A DNA stretch of 64,000 nucleotides from Hypericibacter adhaerens. GTDB taxonomy: Bacteria; Pseudomonadota; Alphaproteobacteria; Dongiales; Dongiaceae. Positions 23,301 to 32,265 of this stretch are shown one piece after another; position 1 is the stretch's first letter; the number at the start of each line of letters is the position of its first letter. The position numbers were made by a program, and so were the translations under genes. The stretch lies in contig NZ_CP042582.1 of the NCBI RefSeq assembly GCF_008728835.1, positions 1,054,001 through 1,118,000 on the forward strand, written 5' to 3'. The notes under the pieces are model-generated. The model was not told the DNA's origin and made no database searches. It saw only the letters and a list, made by a program, of their open reading frames with translations.

Positions 23301-23546
23301 TCAGGCGGCCTCGTCCGGATCGGGCGCCGAAACCTTGCGATAGCTGTCGCGAATGGCCTCAGCCTCCGCGGGGTCAAAGCTCCGGTTCATCCAGCGGCCG
23401 CTGGCGGCCAACCAGAGCGCCGACCGGTGCGGGCGCGACGCGGTGGGGCCGCCGCGGCCCGGCGCGGGCGGCGGCGCGGCGGCGGGGCCTTGCTCCTTCG
23501 GCAAGACGGGAAGGGCTGGCAACAGGACGGGGCCGTGATCGGTCAT
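23301..23546 (-). CDS. Hypothetical 81-residue protein
   Basis: The ATG complementary to 23544-23546 has AGGAG eight bases upstream, which decides this start over a longer frame beginning at 23669. The N-terminal half is Pro/Ala-rich. The C-terminal half has a helical region (SALWLAASGRWMNRSF, then DPAEAEAIRDSYRKV). No family was recognised and no signal peptide or membrane span is present. It lies between the sulfotransferase gene and moaD on the same strand, so it could be the last member of the sulfotransferase cassette. Confidence 0.5.
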   Translation of the reverse strand: MTDHGPVLLPALPVLPKEQGPAAAPPPAPGRGGPTASRPHRSALWLAASGRWMNRSFDPAEAEAIRDSYRKVSAPDPDEAA

Positions 23547-23797
23547 GAGCGCACTCCTGCCTCGAATGTTCTCGCGTTCTTCCGGCGAAGATCGTCCCTG
23601 GGCGGTCAGGCTCGAGATCGATGCGTCGAAGGGCAGTTGAAGGAACGCGACGTTTGCGATGCGATCCATTCAACGCCGGTTCGATGGCCGGAATATGGCA
23701 GTCGGCGCGGGCGAGAATGATTTCTCTGTGATGATATCGGGGCAGGCCTTACGCTGCCGCAACGCAGCATTCGCGGCGAAGCGCCGCATCGCGCGCC

Positions 23798-24922
23798 TCA
23801 GCCGTAGCCGAAGCAGGCGGCGACGGTGGCGGTGCGTTCATGAATCGCATCCGCTTCGGCCGCCGGGAACTGCGGCCGATAGTAGCGCGGCAGATGCAGC
23901 CGCGCTTCCGCCTGCCGCAGCAGCGTCTCGTCGGGCTCGAGGGCCGCATGCGCGAAGATGCGGAGCAAGGTCTCGCGCGGCCTTGCGACGAGATCCTCGT
24001 AGCGCACCACCAGGATCGCCTTTGCCAGCGCGTCGTCGGTCTCGATCTCCTTGGCCATGAGGCCGTAGAGCTCGGCCCATTGCAGCGCCCAGCCCTCGGC
24101 CTCGCAGCCGCTCTGCCAGAGCGCGCGGATCTCGTTGGTCGCGTCCTGGTTGCCGCAGTGGGTCGGCTGCCGGTCGAGGCCGAACTCGAAATGGCCGACC
24201 CGGGCCAGATGCCGGCGCGCGGCCGGGTAGCGGGCCTGCGCCGCCGAGAACAGGCGATGCTGCTTCATCAGCGAGGCGACATGCCAGAGGGGCTCCCGGA
24301 TCGGCACGATGAAGCGGGCATCGGGAAAGAGCTTCCGCAGATAGCCGTGGCGGGTGCTGTCGTAGTTGGCCTTGGCGAGATAGCGCGGCCGACCCCGCAC
24401 CAGGAGCAGCTTGCGCATATGATCGCGCAGGAATGCCTCGAACACGGGCCGCTCGACCGTCGCATCCAGCAGCATCGGGCTGCGGCCGTCATGGAGGTGG
24501 GGGAAGAACGCCATCCAGGCCGGCTCCTCGAAAGCCTCGGGGCTGTCGGAGGTGACCAGGATGCCGTCGCCATGCGCGCGCTCGGCGGGCGCTTCCGCCT
24601 TGAGCGGCATATATTCGAGCAGCCGGTTCCAGAGATAGGGGGTCAGCACCGGCGGGAAGTCTCGATAACGATGGCTGGCGAGCTCGGGATGCGAGGCCAG
24701 GAGCTCCAGGAGAATGGTCGAGCCGCTGCGCGCGAGGCCCGTGATCCAGAGCGGCGCCGTCAGCGGCTGGCGGTCCAGCCGCTCGCGCAGGAGCCGGCTC
24801 TCCCAACCCGCTGCCGCGCGCATCACCCTCTGGCGCTGGCACAGGATCGTGCCGAGCTTGTCCATCCAGCCCGCCACCTGAAAGCCGGAGAGCGGATCGG
24901 GTGCCACCGCGCGGTCGCTCAT
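23798..24922 (-). CDS. Sulfotransferase family protein (PAPS-dependent type)
   Basis: A 374-residue cytoplasmic protein. The 5'-phosphosulfate-binding loop is WITGLARSGSTILLELLASH; the 3'-phosphate-binding region is FIVPIREPLWHVASLMKQH, with the expected Arg and Ser; and VVRYEDLVARPRETL is the usual C-terminal sulfotransferase_3 segment. Family members move sulfate from PAPS to hydroxyl groups of sugars, lipids or small molecules. Its start overlaps the stop of the upstream membrane protein gene (24919-24922), tying it to the cassette that also has an ASST-type enzyme. The acceptor is unknown. Confidence 0.88.
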   Translation of the reverse strand: MSDRAVAPDPLSGFQVAGWMDKLGTILCQRQRVMRAAAGWESRLLRERLDRQPLTAPLWITGLARSGSTILLELLASHPELASHRYRDFPPVLTPYLWNRLLEYMPLKAEAPAERAHGDGILVTSDSPEAFEEPAWMAFFPHLHDGRSPMLLDATVERPVFEAFLRDHMRKLLLVRGRPRYLAKANYDSTRHGYLRKLFPDARFIVPIREPLWHVASLMKQHRLFSAAQARYPAARRHLARVGHFEFGLDRQPTHCGNQDATNEIRALWQSGCEAEGWALQWAELYGLMAKEIETDDALAKAILVVRYEDLVARPRETLLRIFAHAALEPDETLLRQAEARLHLPRYYRPQFPAAEADAIHERTATVAACFGYG

Positions 24923-25659
24923 GCGATCCGCCAGAGCCGCTTGATGGCGAGCGAGGCGGTGAGCATCACCGCGAAGAAGAGCGGCTCCCAGCCGCGCAGC
25001 CAGGCGGGTCCCATCTGCAGCATCTCCTGGGCGGGAAGCGCGATCTCGACGCGCTCGACCGCGCTGTCATCCGGCAGATAGCCCGCGGGATTGCCGATCA
25101 GCGCATGCCACCAGCGCCGCTTCTCCAGGACCGGCACCGGCTGGGCCAGGGGAATCGCGGCCGAGACGCTGCCGCTCGGATCGCGCAGCACCACGCGCCG
25201 GCTCTCGGGCTTCGTCGCCTGATGCGGCATGACGGAAAGCTCCGCCTGGACACCGGCGCTCCGGGGGTGGGTCGCGACATTCACCGCATCGTTCGGATCG
25301 GGAAAGCGATAGCCATAGCTGGTCGAGAGCCAGGCCAGCAGCGCCAGGATCGGCAGCATGGCCAGCATCACGCCCGGCAGCACCAGGCCGATGCGGCGGA
25401 ACGCCGTCCGCAGCACGTCGCGGATCAGGGGCCAGGCCTCGGCGAACTCGCCGTCGAAGCGATCGAGCGCGCGCCGCGCCGCCAGCGCCTGGTCCTGCGC
25501 CTGCGCGATCCGCCGTTGCGGCGAGGCGTAGCGATAGATCGCCATGGACAGCGCCGCCGCGATCATGGCCCAGAGGACGAGGCGCCAGGGCGCCGCCAGC
25601 CCCCGCATCATCCCGTCGATCCAGGTGAAGGCGAGGCCGGGCCAATCCAGCGCACCCAT
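24919..25659 (-). CDS. Integral membrane protein of the sulfotransferase cassette
   Basis: A 246-residue protein not assigned to a named family. Hydrophobic segments are at about residues 25-45 (WRLVLWAMIAAALSMAIY), 88-112 (IGLVLPGVMLAMLPILALLA) and near 225-242 (LFFAVMLTASLAI). Between the last two, a region of about 110 residues with strand-like composition is probably extracytoplasmic. The first cytoplasmic loop is charged and helical. It starts 36 bp after the small membrane protein gene, and its stop overlaps the sulfotransferase start. This coupling suggests a complex or channel for the sulfated product, an inference only. Confidence 0.75.
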   Translation of the reverse strand: MGALDWPGLAFTWIDGMMRGLAAPWRLVLWAMIAAALSMAIYRYASPQRRIAQAQDQALAARRALDRFDGEFAEAWPLIRDVLRTAFRRIGLVLPGVMLAMLPILALLAWLSTSYGYRFPDPNDAVNVATHPRSAGVQAELSVMPHQATKPESRRVVLRDPSGSVSAAIPLAQPVPVLEKRRWWHALIGNPAGYLPDDSAVERVEIALPAQEMLQMGPAWLRGWEPLFFAVMLTASLAIKRLWRIA

Positions 25660-25695
25660 GATGAGATCCTCGATCTGCCGCCCGTGGCGGCCCTG

Positions 25696-25929
25696 TCATT
25701 CAGCCGGCCGGGCGGTGCGGTCGGATGCCGCTGCCGCGCGGCGGCGCGACAGCCAGCGCCGGACCGGCCAGCCCAGGACGAAACCGATGGCCGCGAGCAG
25801 GGCCAGCAACAAGCCCCAGAGCGCGCCCAGCAGGCTCAGGCCCGCGCCGGGTCCGACATAGGCGAAAGCGGGCGCCGCAACCGTCGCGGCCGTCAGGATC
25901 ACGGCGGCGACGAGAACGATCTTGGCCAT
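25696..25929 (-). CDS. Small membrane protein with YVGPGAGLS motif
   Basis: A 77-residue protein with an N-terminal signal-like stretch (VLVAAVILTAATVAAPAFA), then YVGPGAGLSLLGALWG, a hydrophobic segment (LLLALLAAIGFVLGW) and an Arg-rich tail. The Y-[VI]-GPGAG motif after a signal sequence is found in small proteins near envelope or polysaccharide gene clusters. Function unknown. It lies 47 bp downstream of the ASST-type gene and 36 bp upstream of the membrane protein gene, the second member of the four-gene cassette. Confidence 0.7.
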   Translation of the reverse strand: MAKIVLVAAVILTAATVAAPAFAYVGPGAGLSLLGALWGLLLALLAAIGFVLGWPVRRWLSRRRAAAASDRTARPAE

Positions 25930-25976
25930 GCGAATTCTCCTTTCCTGCTATCCTCCCCCGATCCGTCCCATTCCCT

Positions 25977-27404
25977 TCATTGCGGCCCGAGCCAGGCCTT
26001 GACCTCGTCGCCCGGGACCCGCTGGCCGCTGGCGAGGATCGGGATGCGCCGATCCGAAAGGCCCGCCCGCACCGGGTTGATATATTCCCAGGCGACCTCG
26101 TCCTTCGCGGTCACCTCGAGCATCCGCCCGCCGTCGGATTCGGTGATCAGCGTGTTGCCATTGGGCAGGCGCTGCGCGTTCGAGCGCAGTACGCTCTCGA
26201 GCGGACGGTCGCCTGTGCCCTGGTACTGCCAGGCGACGGCCCCGTCGGCGGGATCGATCTCCAGCACGCGCGAGCTGCCGGCATTGCCGACATTGCCCAG
26301 GTTGTCGAACAGCAGGATATGGCCGTTCGCCAGCAGCGAGGGATCATGCTGGCCCATCCAGGAGCCGCGCAGCTCCCAGACGAAGCGCCCCTCGTTCGGA
26401 TCGAGCACGGCGAGCAGGCTCGGCTCGCGGAAGGAGAGCAGCACGTCGCCGGCCTTCCAGCCGGCGGGCGCCGCGGTGCCGACCCTGTCGATCGGCTTGG
26501 CCGCGTTGGTATGGAGCGGATCCTGGCGCGCATAGTCGGAGAGCGCCGCCAGGAACTTCCGATAGGGCGAGGCCGCCATGGCGTCGAGCAGCGAGATCTT
26601 CTTCTCGACCTCGCCGTCGGGCGAGAGCACCACCAGGAAATCCTCGAGCATCGGCGTCTCGAGCTGTGGCAGGCCGGGAACCGGCTCGCTGCGCAGGCGA
26701 TGCGTCAGGGTGTAGATGCGGCCGTCGGCGCCGACCTCGACATCGTGATGTACGCGGTCGAGATATTTCCAGATCACGTGCGAATCCTTCGTCATCTTGA
26801 CCAGCCCCAGCCCCCAGGGCGTGTCGCCCACGCCGCTATAGACGGCGAGCAGATCGCCGTTGGGATAGAGATGGACCTTGTCGAAGGAGACGAAGGCGTC
26901 GGGCCGCGGCTTCTCGACGACCGAGCTCGAATCCCAGACCTGGCTGAAGGGCAGGCGCCATTCATGGATGATGCGGCCCTCCATGTCGGTCAGGTAGGCG
27001 GCCGCCTCGTTCCCGGCGCTGTAGAGCGTGTAGCCGGCGAAGGCCTTGCCGGCGTCATAGGCGGTGACGCCGCGCCCGTCGCTGCGCGCATCGGCCCAGA
27101 GGTCGGTCTGCAGCGGATTGTCGTAATGGACCGTCTTGTCGTAGAGCGCCCAGCCGGCGCTGTAGGCGTTCTTCAGCAGTCCATAGGGCGGCAGCCGGTC
27201 GAGCACCACATAAGCGCCGCCGACGAAGGCGAGAAAGCAGCAGCAGAGCGTGAAGAGGACGGCCCCGGCGACGCCCCCGCCGCCGCGCTCCGGCTCGGCC
27301 GGGCCGGACAGCCGCGGGCGCACGTCATCATGGCCCCATCCCCGGCCAAAGGATGGCGTGGGACCGAGAAGCGTCGGGTCGAGCTGAGGACGGTCCAGCG
27401 ACAT
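25977..27404 (-). CDS. Arylsulfotransferase (ASST)-family protein, membrane-anchored
   Basis: A 475-residue protein with one N-terminal membrane segment (about residues 48-68, AVLFTLCCCFLAFVGGAYV) and a large periplasmic beta-propeller. Repeated NG turns mark the blades: LYPNGDLLAVYSG, LLANGHILLFDNLGN and RLPNGNTLITESDGGRMLEV. WKYLDRVHHDVEVGADGRIY carries the His-rich segment expected in the PAPS-independent arylsulfotransferase family. ASST enzymes move sulfate between phenolic compounds in the periplasm; whether this one is active is uncertain. ATG 27404 is chosen; a TTG three codons upstream is possible. It heads the cassette that includes a cytoplasmic sulfotransferase. Confidence 0.82.
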   Translation of the reverse strand: MSLDRPQLDPTLLGPTPSFGRGWGHDDVRPRLSGPAEPERGGGGVAGAVLFTLCCCFLAFVGGAYVVLDRLPPYGLLKNAYSAGWALYDKTVHYDNPLQTDLWADARSDGRGVTAYDAGKAFAGYTLYSAGNEAAAYLTDMEGRIIHEWRLPFSQVWDSSSVVEKPRPDAFVSFDKVHLYPNGDLLAVYSGVGDTPWGLGLVKMTKDSHVIWKYLDRVHHDVEVGADGRIYTLTHRLRSEPVPGLPQLETPMLEDFLVVLSPDGEVEKKISLLDAMAASPYRKFLAALSDYARQDPLHTNAAKPIDRVGTAAPAGWKAGDVLLSFREPSLLAVLDPNEGRFVWELRGSWMGQHDPSLLANGHILLFDNLGNVGNAGSSRVLEIDPADGAVAWQYQGTGDRPLESVLRSNAQRLPNGNTLITESDGGRMLEVTAKDEVAWEYINPVRAGLSDRRIPILASGQRVPGDEVKAWLGPQ

Positions 27405-27554
27405 GAGGAGCAACGTGACCGAAACGAGGACGAAAGGGATCGCTTGCGGCCCGCTGTGATCAGGCGAAGAGAATCACGTTCCGAATGGCCGAGAGGCTTC
27501 GGTTGATGACCGCACAACATTCTCTTAACCGCAAATATCGAGGCGGGAACGGTT

Positions 27555-27570
27555 TCGCAACCGCTTGCGA
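27555..27570. promoter_or_regulatory. Inverted repeat upstream of the ASST-type gene
   Basis: TCGCAA and TTGCGA (27555-27560, 27565-27570) form a perfect 6-bp inverted repeat with a 4-bp spacer. On the minus strand the distal arm reads as a weak -35 (TTGCGA), with a TATTTG 17 bp further toward the ASST gene. It is a candidate operator; promoter matches are poor. Confidence 0.3.
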
Positions 27571-27654
27571 TGTGGCGAGTTTGTGGCTCGCGCGGGTACC
27601 GGCGGATTTCGCGGGCGCAGCGCAGCAGGCTCGGGCCGCCGCGAGGGGCGGGTT

Positions 27655-28941
27655 TCACCGCATTTCGGCGAAGGGCAGGAAATCCAGGAGGTCGCCCGGG
27701 GCTACCTCGGTCACATCCTCCGCGATCTCGATCAGTCCCGCGGCGGCCGTCATCGAGGTGAGGATGGCCGAGCTTTCCTGCTCGAAGCGCTGCAGCCTCT
27801 GCCGGCCGTTGCCGTCGGTCTCGACCCAGCCGCGCAGGAACTCGCGGCGGTCGCGCTTCTTGCGGAGCGCGAAGGCGGCGGGCAGGCGATAGCGGACCGG
27901 CTCCAGATCCTTCGCGCCCATCAACCCCAGGATCAGCGGCCGCGCGATCCGCAGATAGGTCACCATCGCCGCGACCGGATTGCCGGGCAGGCCGATGAAG
28001 GGCACCGCGCGGTCCGCGGCGTCGATCTGGCCCAGCGCCACGGGACGCCCCGGCTTGATCGCGAGCCGCCAGACATGCAGCCGGCCCATCGACAGGAGGG
28101 CCGCCTTGACATGATCTTCCTCGCCGCTCGAGACGCCGCCCGAGGTCAGCAGCAGATCGTGATCGCGCGCGGCTACCTGCAGCGCCAGGCGCACCGCGTC
28201 GGGCCGGTCGGGCAGGATGCCGAGATCGCCGACCGCGGCACCGCTTTGGCGCAGCAGGGCGCCCAGGACATAGCGGTTGGAATCGTGGATCGTGCCCGCG
28301 CCCAGCGGTTGGCCCGGCTCGGCCAGCTCGTCCCCGGTCGAGAACAGCGCGACCCTCAGGCGCGCCCGCAACGGAATCACGGCTTGTCCCGCCGCGGCAG
28401 CGAGCCCGATCTCCTGCGGCCGCAGCCGTTGGCCCGCCTCGAGGATCTTGCGGCCGGCCCGGATATCCTCGCCGCGCCGGCGCCGGTTGCGGCCGCGCTC
28501 GAGGCCCGCCGGGATCACGACGGTTCCCTCTTCGATGCGGCATTCCTCCTGCATCGCCACCGTGTCGGGCCCGGGCGCGGCTTGAAGGCCCGCCGGCATC
28601 ATCGCGCCGGTGAAGATGCGCACGGCGGTGCCGCGCGCCTGAAGCCCCGCCAGCGGATGTCCCGCGGCGGCGCGGCCGGCGATCGGCAGGCGGGTTTCGC
28701 CCGTCGGGTTCAGATCCTCGCCATAGACCGCATAGCCGTCGACGGCGGCGTTGTCATGGCCCGGCACGTCGAAGCCGGCGACGATATCCGCCGCCAGGAT
28801 GCGGCCCAGCGCCGCCTCCAACGGCAGGCGCTCGATCCCGACGACGGGGCGGATGCGCGCGCAGAGCAGCGCCAGCGCGGCTCCCAGCGTCATCAGCGGC
28901 TCGCTGCCGGAGAAGCAGTCTCGATCGAGCGGCTGGCTCAT
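27655..28941 (-). CDS. moeA: Molybdopterin molybdenumtransferase MoeA
   Basis: MoeA inserts molybdate into adenylylated molybdopterin. The 428-residue protein begins at the ATG overlapping the mobB stop (ATGA, 28938-28941), in preference to an ATG ten codons upstream. Family motifs are ADIVAGFDVPGHDNAAVDGY, IFTGAMMPAG, LFSTGDEL, LTSGGVSSGEEDHVK and IGLPGNPVAAMVTYL. Domain order (beta-roll, MoaB-like fold, C-terminal domain) and length are standard. It is in the mobB–moeA pair, separated from moaD/moaE by the sulfotransferase cassette. Confidence 0.96.
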   Translation of the reverse strand: MSQPLDRDCFSGSEPLMTLGAALALLCARIRPVVGIERLPLEAALGRILAADIVAGFDVPGHDNAAVDGYAVYGEDLNPTGETRLPIAGRAAAGHPLAGLQARGTAVRIFTGAMMPAGLQAAPGPDTVAMQEECRIEEGTVVIPAGLERGRNRRRRGEDIRAGRKILEAGQRLRPQEIGLAAAAGQAVIPLRARLRVALFSTGDELAEPGQPLGAGTIHDSNRYVLGALLRQSGAAVGDLGILPDRPDAVRLALQVAARDHDLLLTSGGVSSGEEDHVKAALLSMGRLHVWRLAIKPGRPVALGQIDAADRAVPFIGLPGNPVAAMVTYLRIARPLILGLMGAKDLEPVRYRLPAAFALRKKRDRREFLRGWVETDGNGRQRLQRFEQESSAILTSMTAAAGLIEIAEDVTEVAPGDLLDFLPFAEMR

Positions 28942-29453
28942 TCGGCCGACCGGCCGGCCCTTAGCCCGCAATGCCGGATGACGAAATCGGCGATCGCCTT
29001 GATGTCGTCGAGCGGCAGCACCGGCAGGGTGACGCCGGGCAGGGCCGTGTCGCTGGCGACCGCGACGATATGCGGGTCCTCGGGATGAATCAGGGGCTTG
29101 CCGTTGGCCTGGCGGTGCACTTCGAGCTTGGGATGCGGCTCGCGCTTGAAGCCTTCGATGAGCACCAGATCGACGGGGGTCATATGCCGCATCAAGTCGG
29201 CTGCGCCCGGTTCCGGCTCGCCCCGGATCTCGTGCATCAGGGCCCAGCGATGGGCCGATGCGACCATGACCTCCTTGGCGCCGGCCGAGCGATGGACATA
29301 GGAGTCCTTCCCGGGCTGGTCGATGTCGAAGCTGTGATGGGCGTGCTTCATGGTCGAGACCGTGAGCCCGCGCCCGATCAGCTCGGGCAGGAGACGCATC
29401 ATCAAGGTGGTCTTGCCGCTGCCGCTCCAGCCGGCGAGGCCCATCACCTTCAT
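28938..29453 (-). CDS. mobB: Molybdopterin-guanine dinucleotide biosynthesis protein B
   Basis: MobB is a P-loop GTPase that supports MobA in making the MGD form of the molybdenum cofactor. From ATG 29453 it is 171 residues. Walker A is AGWSGSGKTTLMMRLL near the N-terminus, then STMKHAHHSFDIDQPGKDSY and LVLIEGFKREPHPKLEVHR, both diagnostic. Its start overlaps pgsA's 3' end by 4 bp. No mobA gene is seen nearby. MGD enzymes would need it, whereas MsrP at 62093 uses the molybdopterin form without nucleotide. Confidence 0.94.
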   Translation of the reverse strand: MKVMGLAGWSGSGKTTLMMRLLPELIGRGLTVSTMKHAHHSFDIDQPGKDSYVHRSAGAKEVMVASAHRWALMHEIRGEPEPGAADLMRHMTPVDLVLIEGFKREPHPKLEVHRQANGKPLIHPEDPHIVAVASDTALPGVTLPVLPLDDIKAIADFVIRHCGLRAGRSAE

Positions 29454-30022
29454 CGCGAGCCCTGGCTCTCGCTCTGCATATGCTTGAGGCCGGTGACGAG
29501 ATAGTCGTAGCCGGTGACGAGCGTCAGGATGGCGGCGATCCAGAAGCCGATCTCGCCGATCAGCTTGACCGGCAGCACCGCCGGCCCGGCATCGCCCAGG
29601 ATGAGGAATCCCAGCGCGATCATCTGCACCGTGGTCTTCCATTTGGCGAGCATGGAGACCGGCACGCCCACGCGCAGCTCGGCCAGGAACTCGCGCAAGC
29701 CCGAGACCAGGATCTCGCGGCAGAGGATCACCACGCCGGCGAGCACGGTCCAGCCCGAGATATAACCCAACGCCGTCATCACCACGATCGCGGCCGCGAC
29801 CAGGAGCTTGTCGGCGATGGGATCGAGAAAGCGGCCCAGGGCCGAGGTCTGGCTCAGGCTGCGCGCCAGATGGCCGTCGAGATAGTCGGTGATGCAGGCG
29901 ACCGCATAGACCACGCAGGCCGCCCAGCGCCAGATGTCCCCCGGCAGGTAAAGCAGCGCCACGAGCAGCGGGATGGCGACGATTCGGGAGAGCGTCAGCA
30001 GGTTGGGCAGGCTGGTGATCAT
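29450..30022 (-). CDS. pgsA: CDP-diacylglycerol–glycerol-3-phosphate 3-phosphatidyltransferase
   Basis: PgsA makes phosphatidylglycerol phosphate in the inner membrane. The 190-residue protein has four to five hydrophobic segments and the CDP-alcohol phosphotransferase signature, here DYLDGHLARSLSQTSALGRF continuing into LDPIADK, with the metal-binding Asp residues. N-terminal SLPNLLTLSRIVAIPLLVAL is typical. It lies between uvrC and mobB, the order often found in alphaproteobacteria. Confidence 0.96.
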   Translation of the reverse strand: MITSLPNLLTLSRIVAIPLLVALLYLPGDIWRWAACVVYAVACITDYLDGHLARSLSQTSALGRFLDPIADKLLVAAAIVVMTALGYISGWTVLAGVVILCREILVSGLREFLAELRVGVPVSMLAKWKTTVQMIALGFLILGDAGPAVLPVKLIGEIGFWIAAILTLVTGYDYLVTGLKHMQSESQGSR

Positions 30023-30138
30023 GGCGTTGAAAGGACGGGTCTTTTGGGAGGCCGGCAGGGCTGTCTGGCGGTCGCCGGCGGGGGCGGGGGGAGTTTAGGG
30101 GGTGGCGCCGGATTTGTCATGGCTGGCCCGGCCGGGCG

Positions 30139-32265
30139 TTACGAGCGCTGGAAATGGTCGTAGATCTTCTGGGCGACCGTCTCGCTGATGCCCTCCACCT
30201 GGGCGAGGTCGGTGAGGCCGGCGCGGGCCACGGCGGCGGCCGAGCCGAAATGCAGCAGCAGCGCCTTCTTGCGCTTGGCGCCGATGCCGGGGATCTCGTC
30301 CAGCAGGGACTGGCCGATCTGCTTCGAGCGCTTGGCGCGATGGGTTCCGATCGCGAAGCGGTGCGCCTCGTCGCGCAGGCGCTGCAGGAAATAGAGCACC
30401 GGGTCCTTGGGCTCGAGGCTGAAGGGCGGCTTGCCCGGCATGAAGAAACGCTCGCGGCCCGCATCGCGGTCGGGCCCCTTGGCGATGGCGACGATCGGCA
30501 CGTCGTCGATGCCGAGCTCGGCGAAGACCTCGAGCGCCGAATTGAGCTGCCCCTGGCCGCCATCGAGCATGACCAGATCCGGCCAAGTGCCGCGCTCGCG
30601 CTCGGGATCCTCCTTGAGCGCGCGGGCGAAGCGGCGCTGCATCACCTCGCGCATCATCGCGTAATCGTCGCCGCCGGTCGGCGGCGGCAGCGCCGCCACG
30701 ATCTCGGCCGGCGTCGCCTCCGCCTCGCTCGCGAGCGGCGCCGGCGCGAAGGCATCGGAGAGCTCGTTGAGCCTGGCCGAGGCCGCCGGCGTCTCGGGCG
30801 GCTTGGTCCTGCCCTTGGCCGTGCCGCCGCCGATCGAGAATTTCCGATAGGCGTTCTTGATGAAGCCGTCGGGGCCGGCCACGATCATGCAGCCATAGGC
30901 ATTGCGGCCCTGGATGTGGCTGTTGTCATAGACCTCGATCCGGTCGGGCGGGCCGTCCAGACCCAGCTTCTGCGCCACCCCGTCGAGCAGCTGGCGCTGG
31001 GTGGAATTCTCCGCCATGCGCCGTGCCAGCGCCTCGCGCGCATTGGCCAGCGCATGATCGATCACGCGGCGCTTCGAGCCGCGCTGCGGCACCAGCAGCT
31101 CGACCTTGCGGTTTGCGGAGACGCCGAGCGCCTCCTGCAGCAGCGCCTCCTCGGCGGGCCTGTCGCTGAGCAGGATCAGCCGCGGCGGTGTCTTGTTCTC
31201 GTAGAACTGGCCGATGAAGGCGGCCAGCACCTCGTCCAGCGCGGTCTCGCGGTCGTGGGACGGGAAATAGGAGCGGTTGCCGTAGTTGGAGCCGGCGCGG
31301 AAGAAGAACACCTGCACGCAAGTCTGGCCGCCCGCCTGGTGGATGGCGATGACATCGGCCTCGTCGATATCCTCGACATTGATGTCCTGATGCGCCTGCA
31401 CCTGCGCCAGTGCGCGGATGCGGTCGCGCAGCCGGGCGGCGGTCTCGAAATCGAGCGCTTCGCTCGCGGCCTGCATGGCCTGGGCCAGGCGCTGCTGCAC
31501 GGCCCGGCTCTGGCCCGCCAGGAAATCATGCGCCTCGGCCACGAGCTGCGCATAGTCGGCTTCGCCGATGCGGCCGACACAGGGCGCCGAGCAGCGCTTG
31601 ATCTGAAAGAGCAGGCAGGGCCGGGTGCGGGTCGCGTAGACGCTGTCGGAGCAGGAGCGCAGCAGGAAGGCGCGCTGCAGTGCGGTCAGGGTGCGGTTGA
31701 CGGCGCCGGCCGACGCGAAGGGGCCGAAATACTCGCCCGGCCGCGAGCGGGCGCCGCGGTGCTTGGTGATCTGCGGTGCCGGATGATCGGCTGTCACAAG
31801 AATGTAAGGAAACGACTTGTCGTCGCGGAGCTGCACGTTGTAGCGGGGCCGCAGCCGCTTCACGAGATTGCTCTCGAGCAGCAGCGCTTCCACCTCGGTG
31901 TGAGTCACCACCACCTCGAGGTGATGCGTTTCCGCCACCATGCGCCGGAGCCGGATCGGCAGCCGATCGATCTGGATGTAGGAGGTGACGCGCCGCTTCA
32001 GATTCCGGGCCTTGCCCACATAAAGCGCGTCGCCCGCCGCGTTCAGCATCCGGTAGACGCCGGGCGAGGAGGGCAGGGTCTTCAGATGGGCTTCGAGCAC
32101 CGCGACCCCTTCGGCCAGGCTCTGAACGCGCATGCGCCGGGCCGGCGTGCCCGCGGCATCTCCGGCCTCGGTCAAGGCCTTGCCGGGCGCCAGGGCAGGA
32201 TCAGGAACCGAATCCGGCCGGCCGCCGCTCATCGCCTTCCTCCGGCGCTCCGCCGATGCCGCCAC
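30139..32265 (-). CDS. uvrC: UvrABC system protein C
   Basis: UvrC makes both incisions in nucleotide excision repair. Domains in order: GIY-YIG endonuclease ([20 protein letters not shown], about 66-85), Cys-containing segment ([18 protein letters not shown]), UVR motif (about 255-290), C-terminal RNase H-like endonuclease ([22 protein letters not shown]), and helix-hairpin-helix ([28 protein letters not shown]). At 708 residues it is about 90 longer than most UvrC. Some of this is an N-terminal extension (alternative Met at residues 12 and 45). About 50 residues are an Ala/Pro-rich insertion at about 479-530, inside the endonuclease domain between YRKFSI and DDYAMMREV. UvrB is at 52006. Confidence 0.96.
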   Translation of the reverse strand: MAASAERRRKAMSGGRPDSVPDPALAPGKALTEAGDAAGTPARRMRVQSLAEGVAVLEAHLKTLPSSPGVYRMLNAAGDALYVGKARNLKRRVTSYIQIDRLPIRLRRMVAETHHLEVVVTHTEVEALLLESNLVKRLRPRYNVQLRDDKSFPYILVTADHPAPQITKHRGARSRPGEYFGPFASAGAVNRTLTALQRAFLLRSCSDSVYATRTRPCLLFQIKRCSAPCVGRIGEADYAQLVAEAHDFLAGQSRAVQQRLAQAMQAASEALDFETAARLRDRIRALAQVQAHQDINVEDIDEADVIAIHQAGGQTCVQVFFFRAGSNYGNRSYFPSHDRETALDEVLAAFIGQFYENKTPPRLILLSDRPAEEALLQEALGVSANRKVELLVPQRGSKRRVIDHALANAREALARRMAENSTQRQLLDGVAQKLGLDGPPDRIEVYDNSHIQGRNAYGCMIVAGPDGFIKNAYRKFSIGGGTAKGRTKPPETPAASARLNELSDAFAPAPLASEAEATPAEIVAALPPPTGGDDYAMMREVMQRRFARALKEDPERERGTWPDLVMLDGGQGQLNSALEVFAELGIDDVPIVAIAKGPDRDAGRERFFMPGKPPFSLEPKDPVLYFLQRLRDEAHRFAIGTHRAKRSKQIGQSLLDEIPGIGAKRKKALLLHFGSAAAVARAGLTDLAQVEGISETVAQKIYDHFQRS

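Noticed and set aside
23659-24060. Plus-strand open frame opposite the sulfotransferase 3' end
   Set aside because: Arg/Ser-rich antisense translation; the sulfotransferase frame carries clear motifs.
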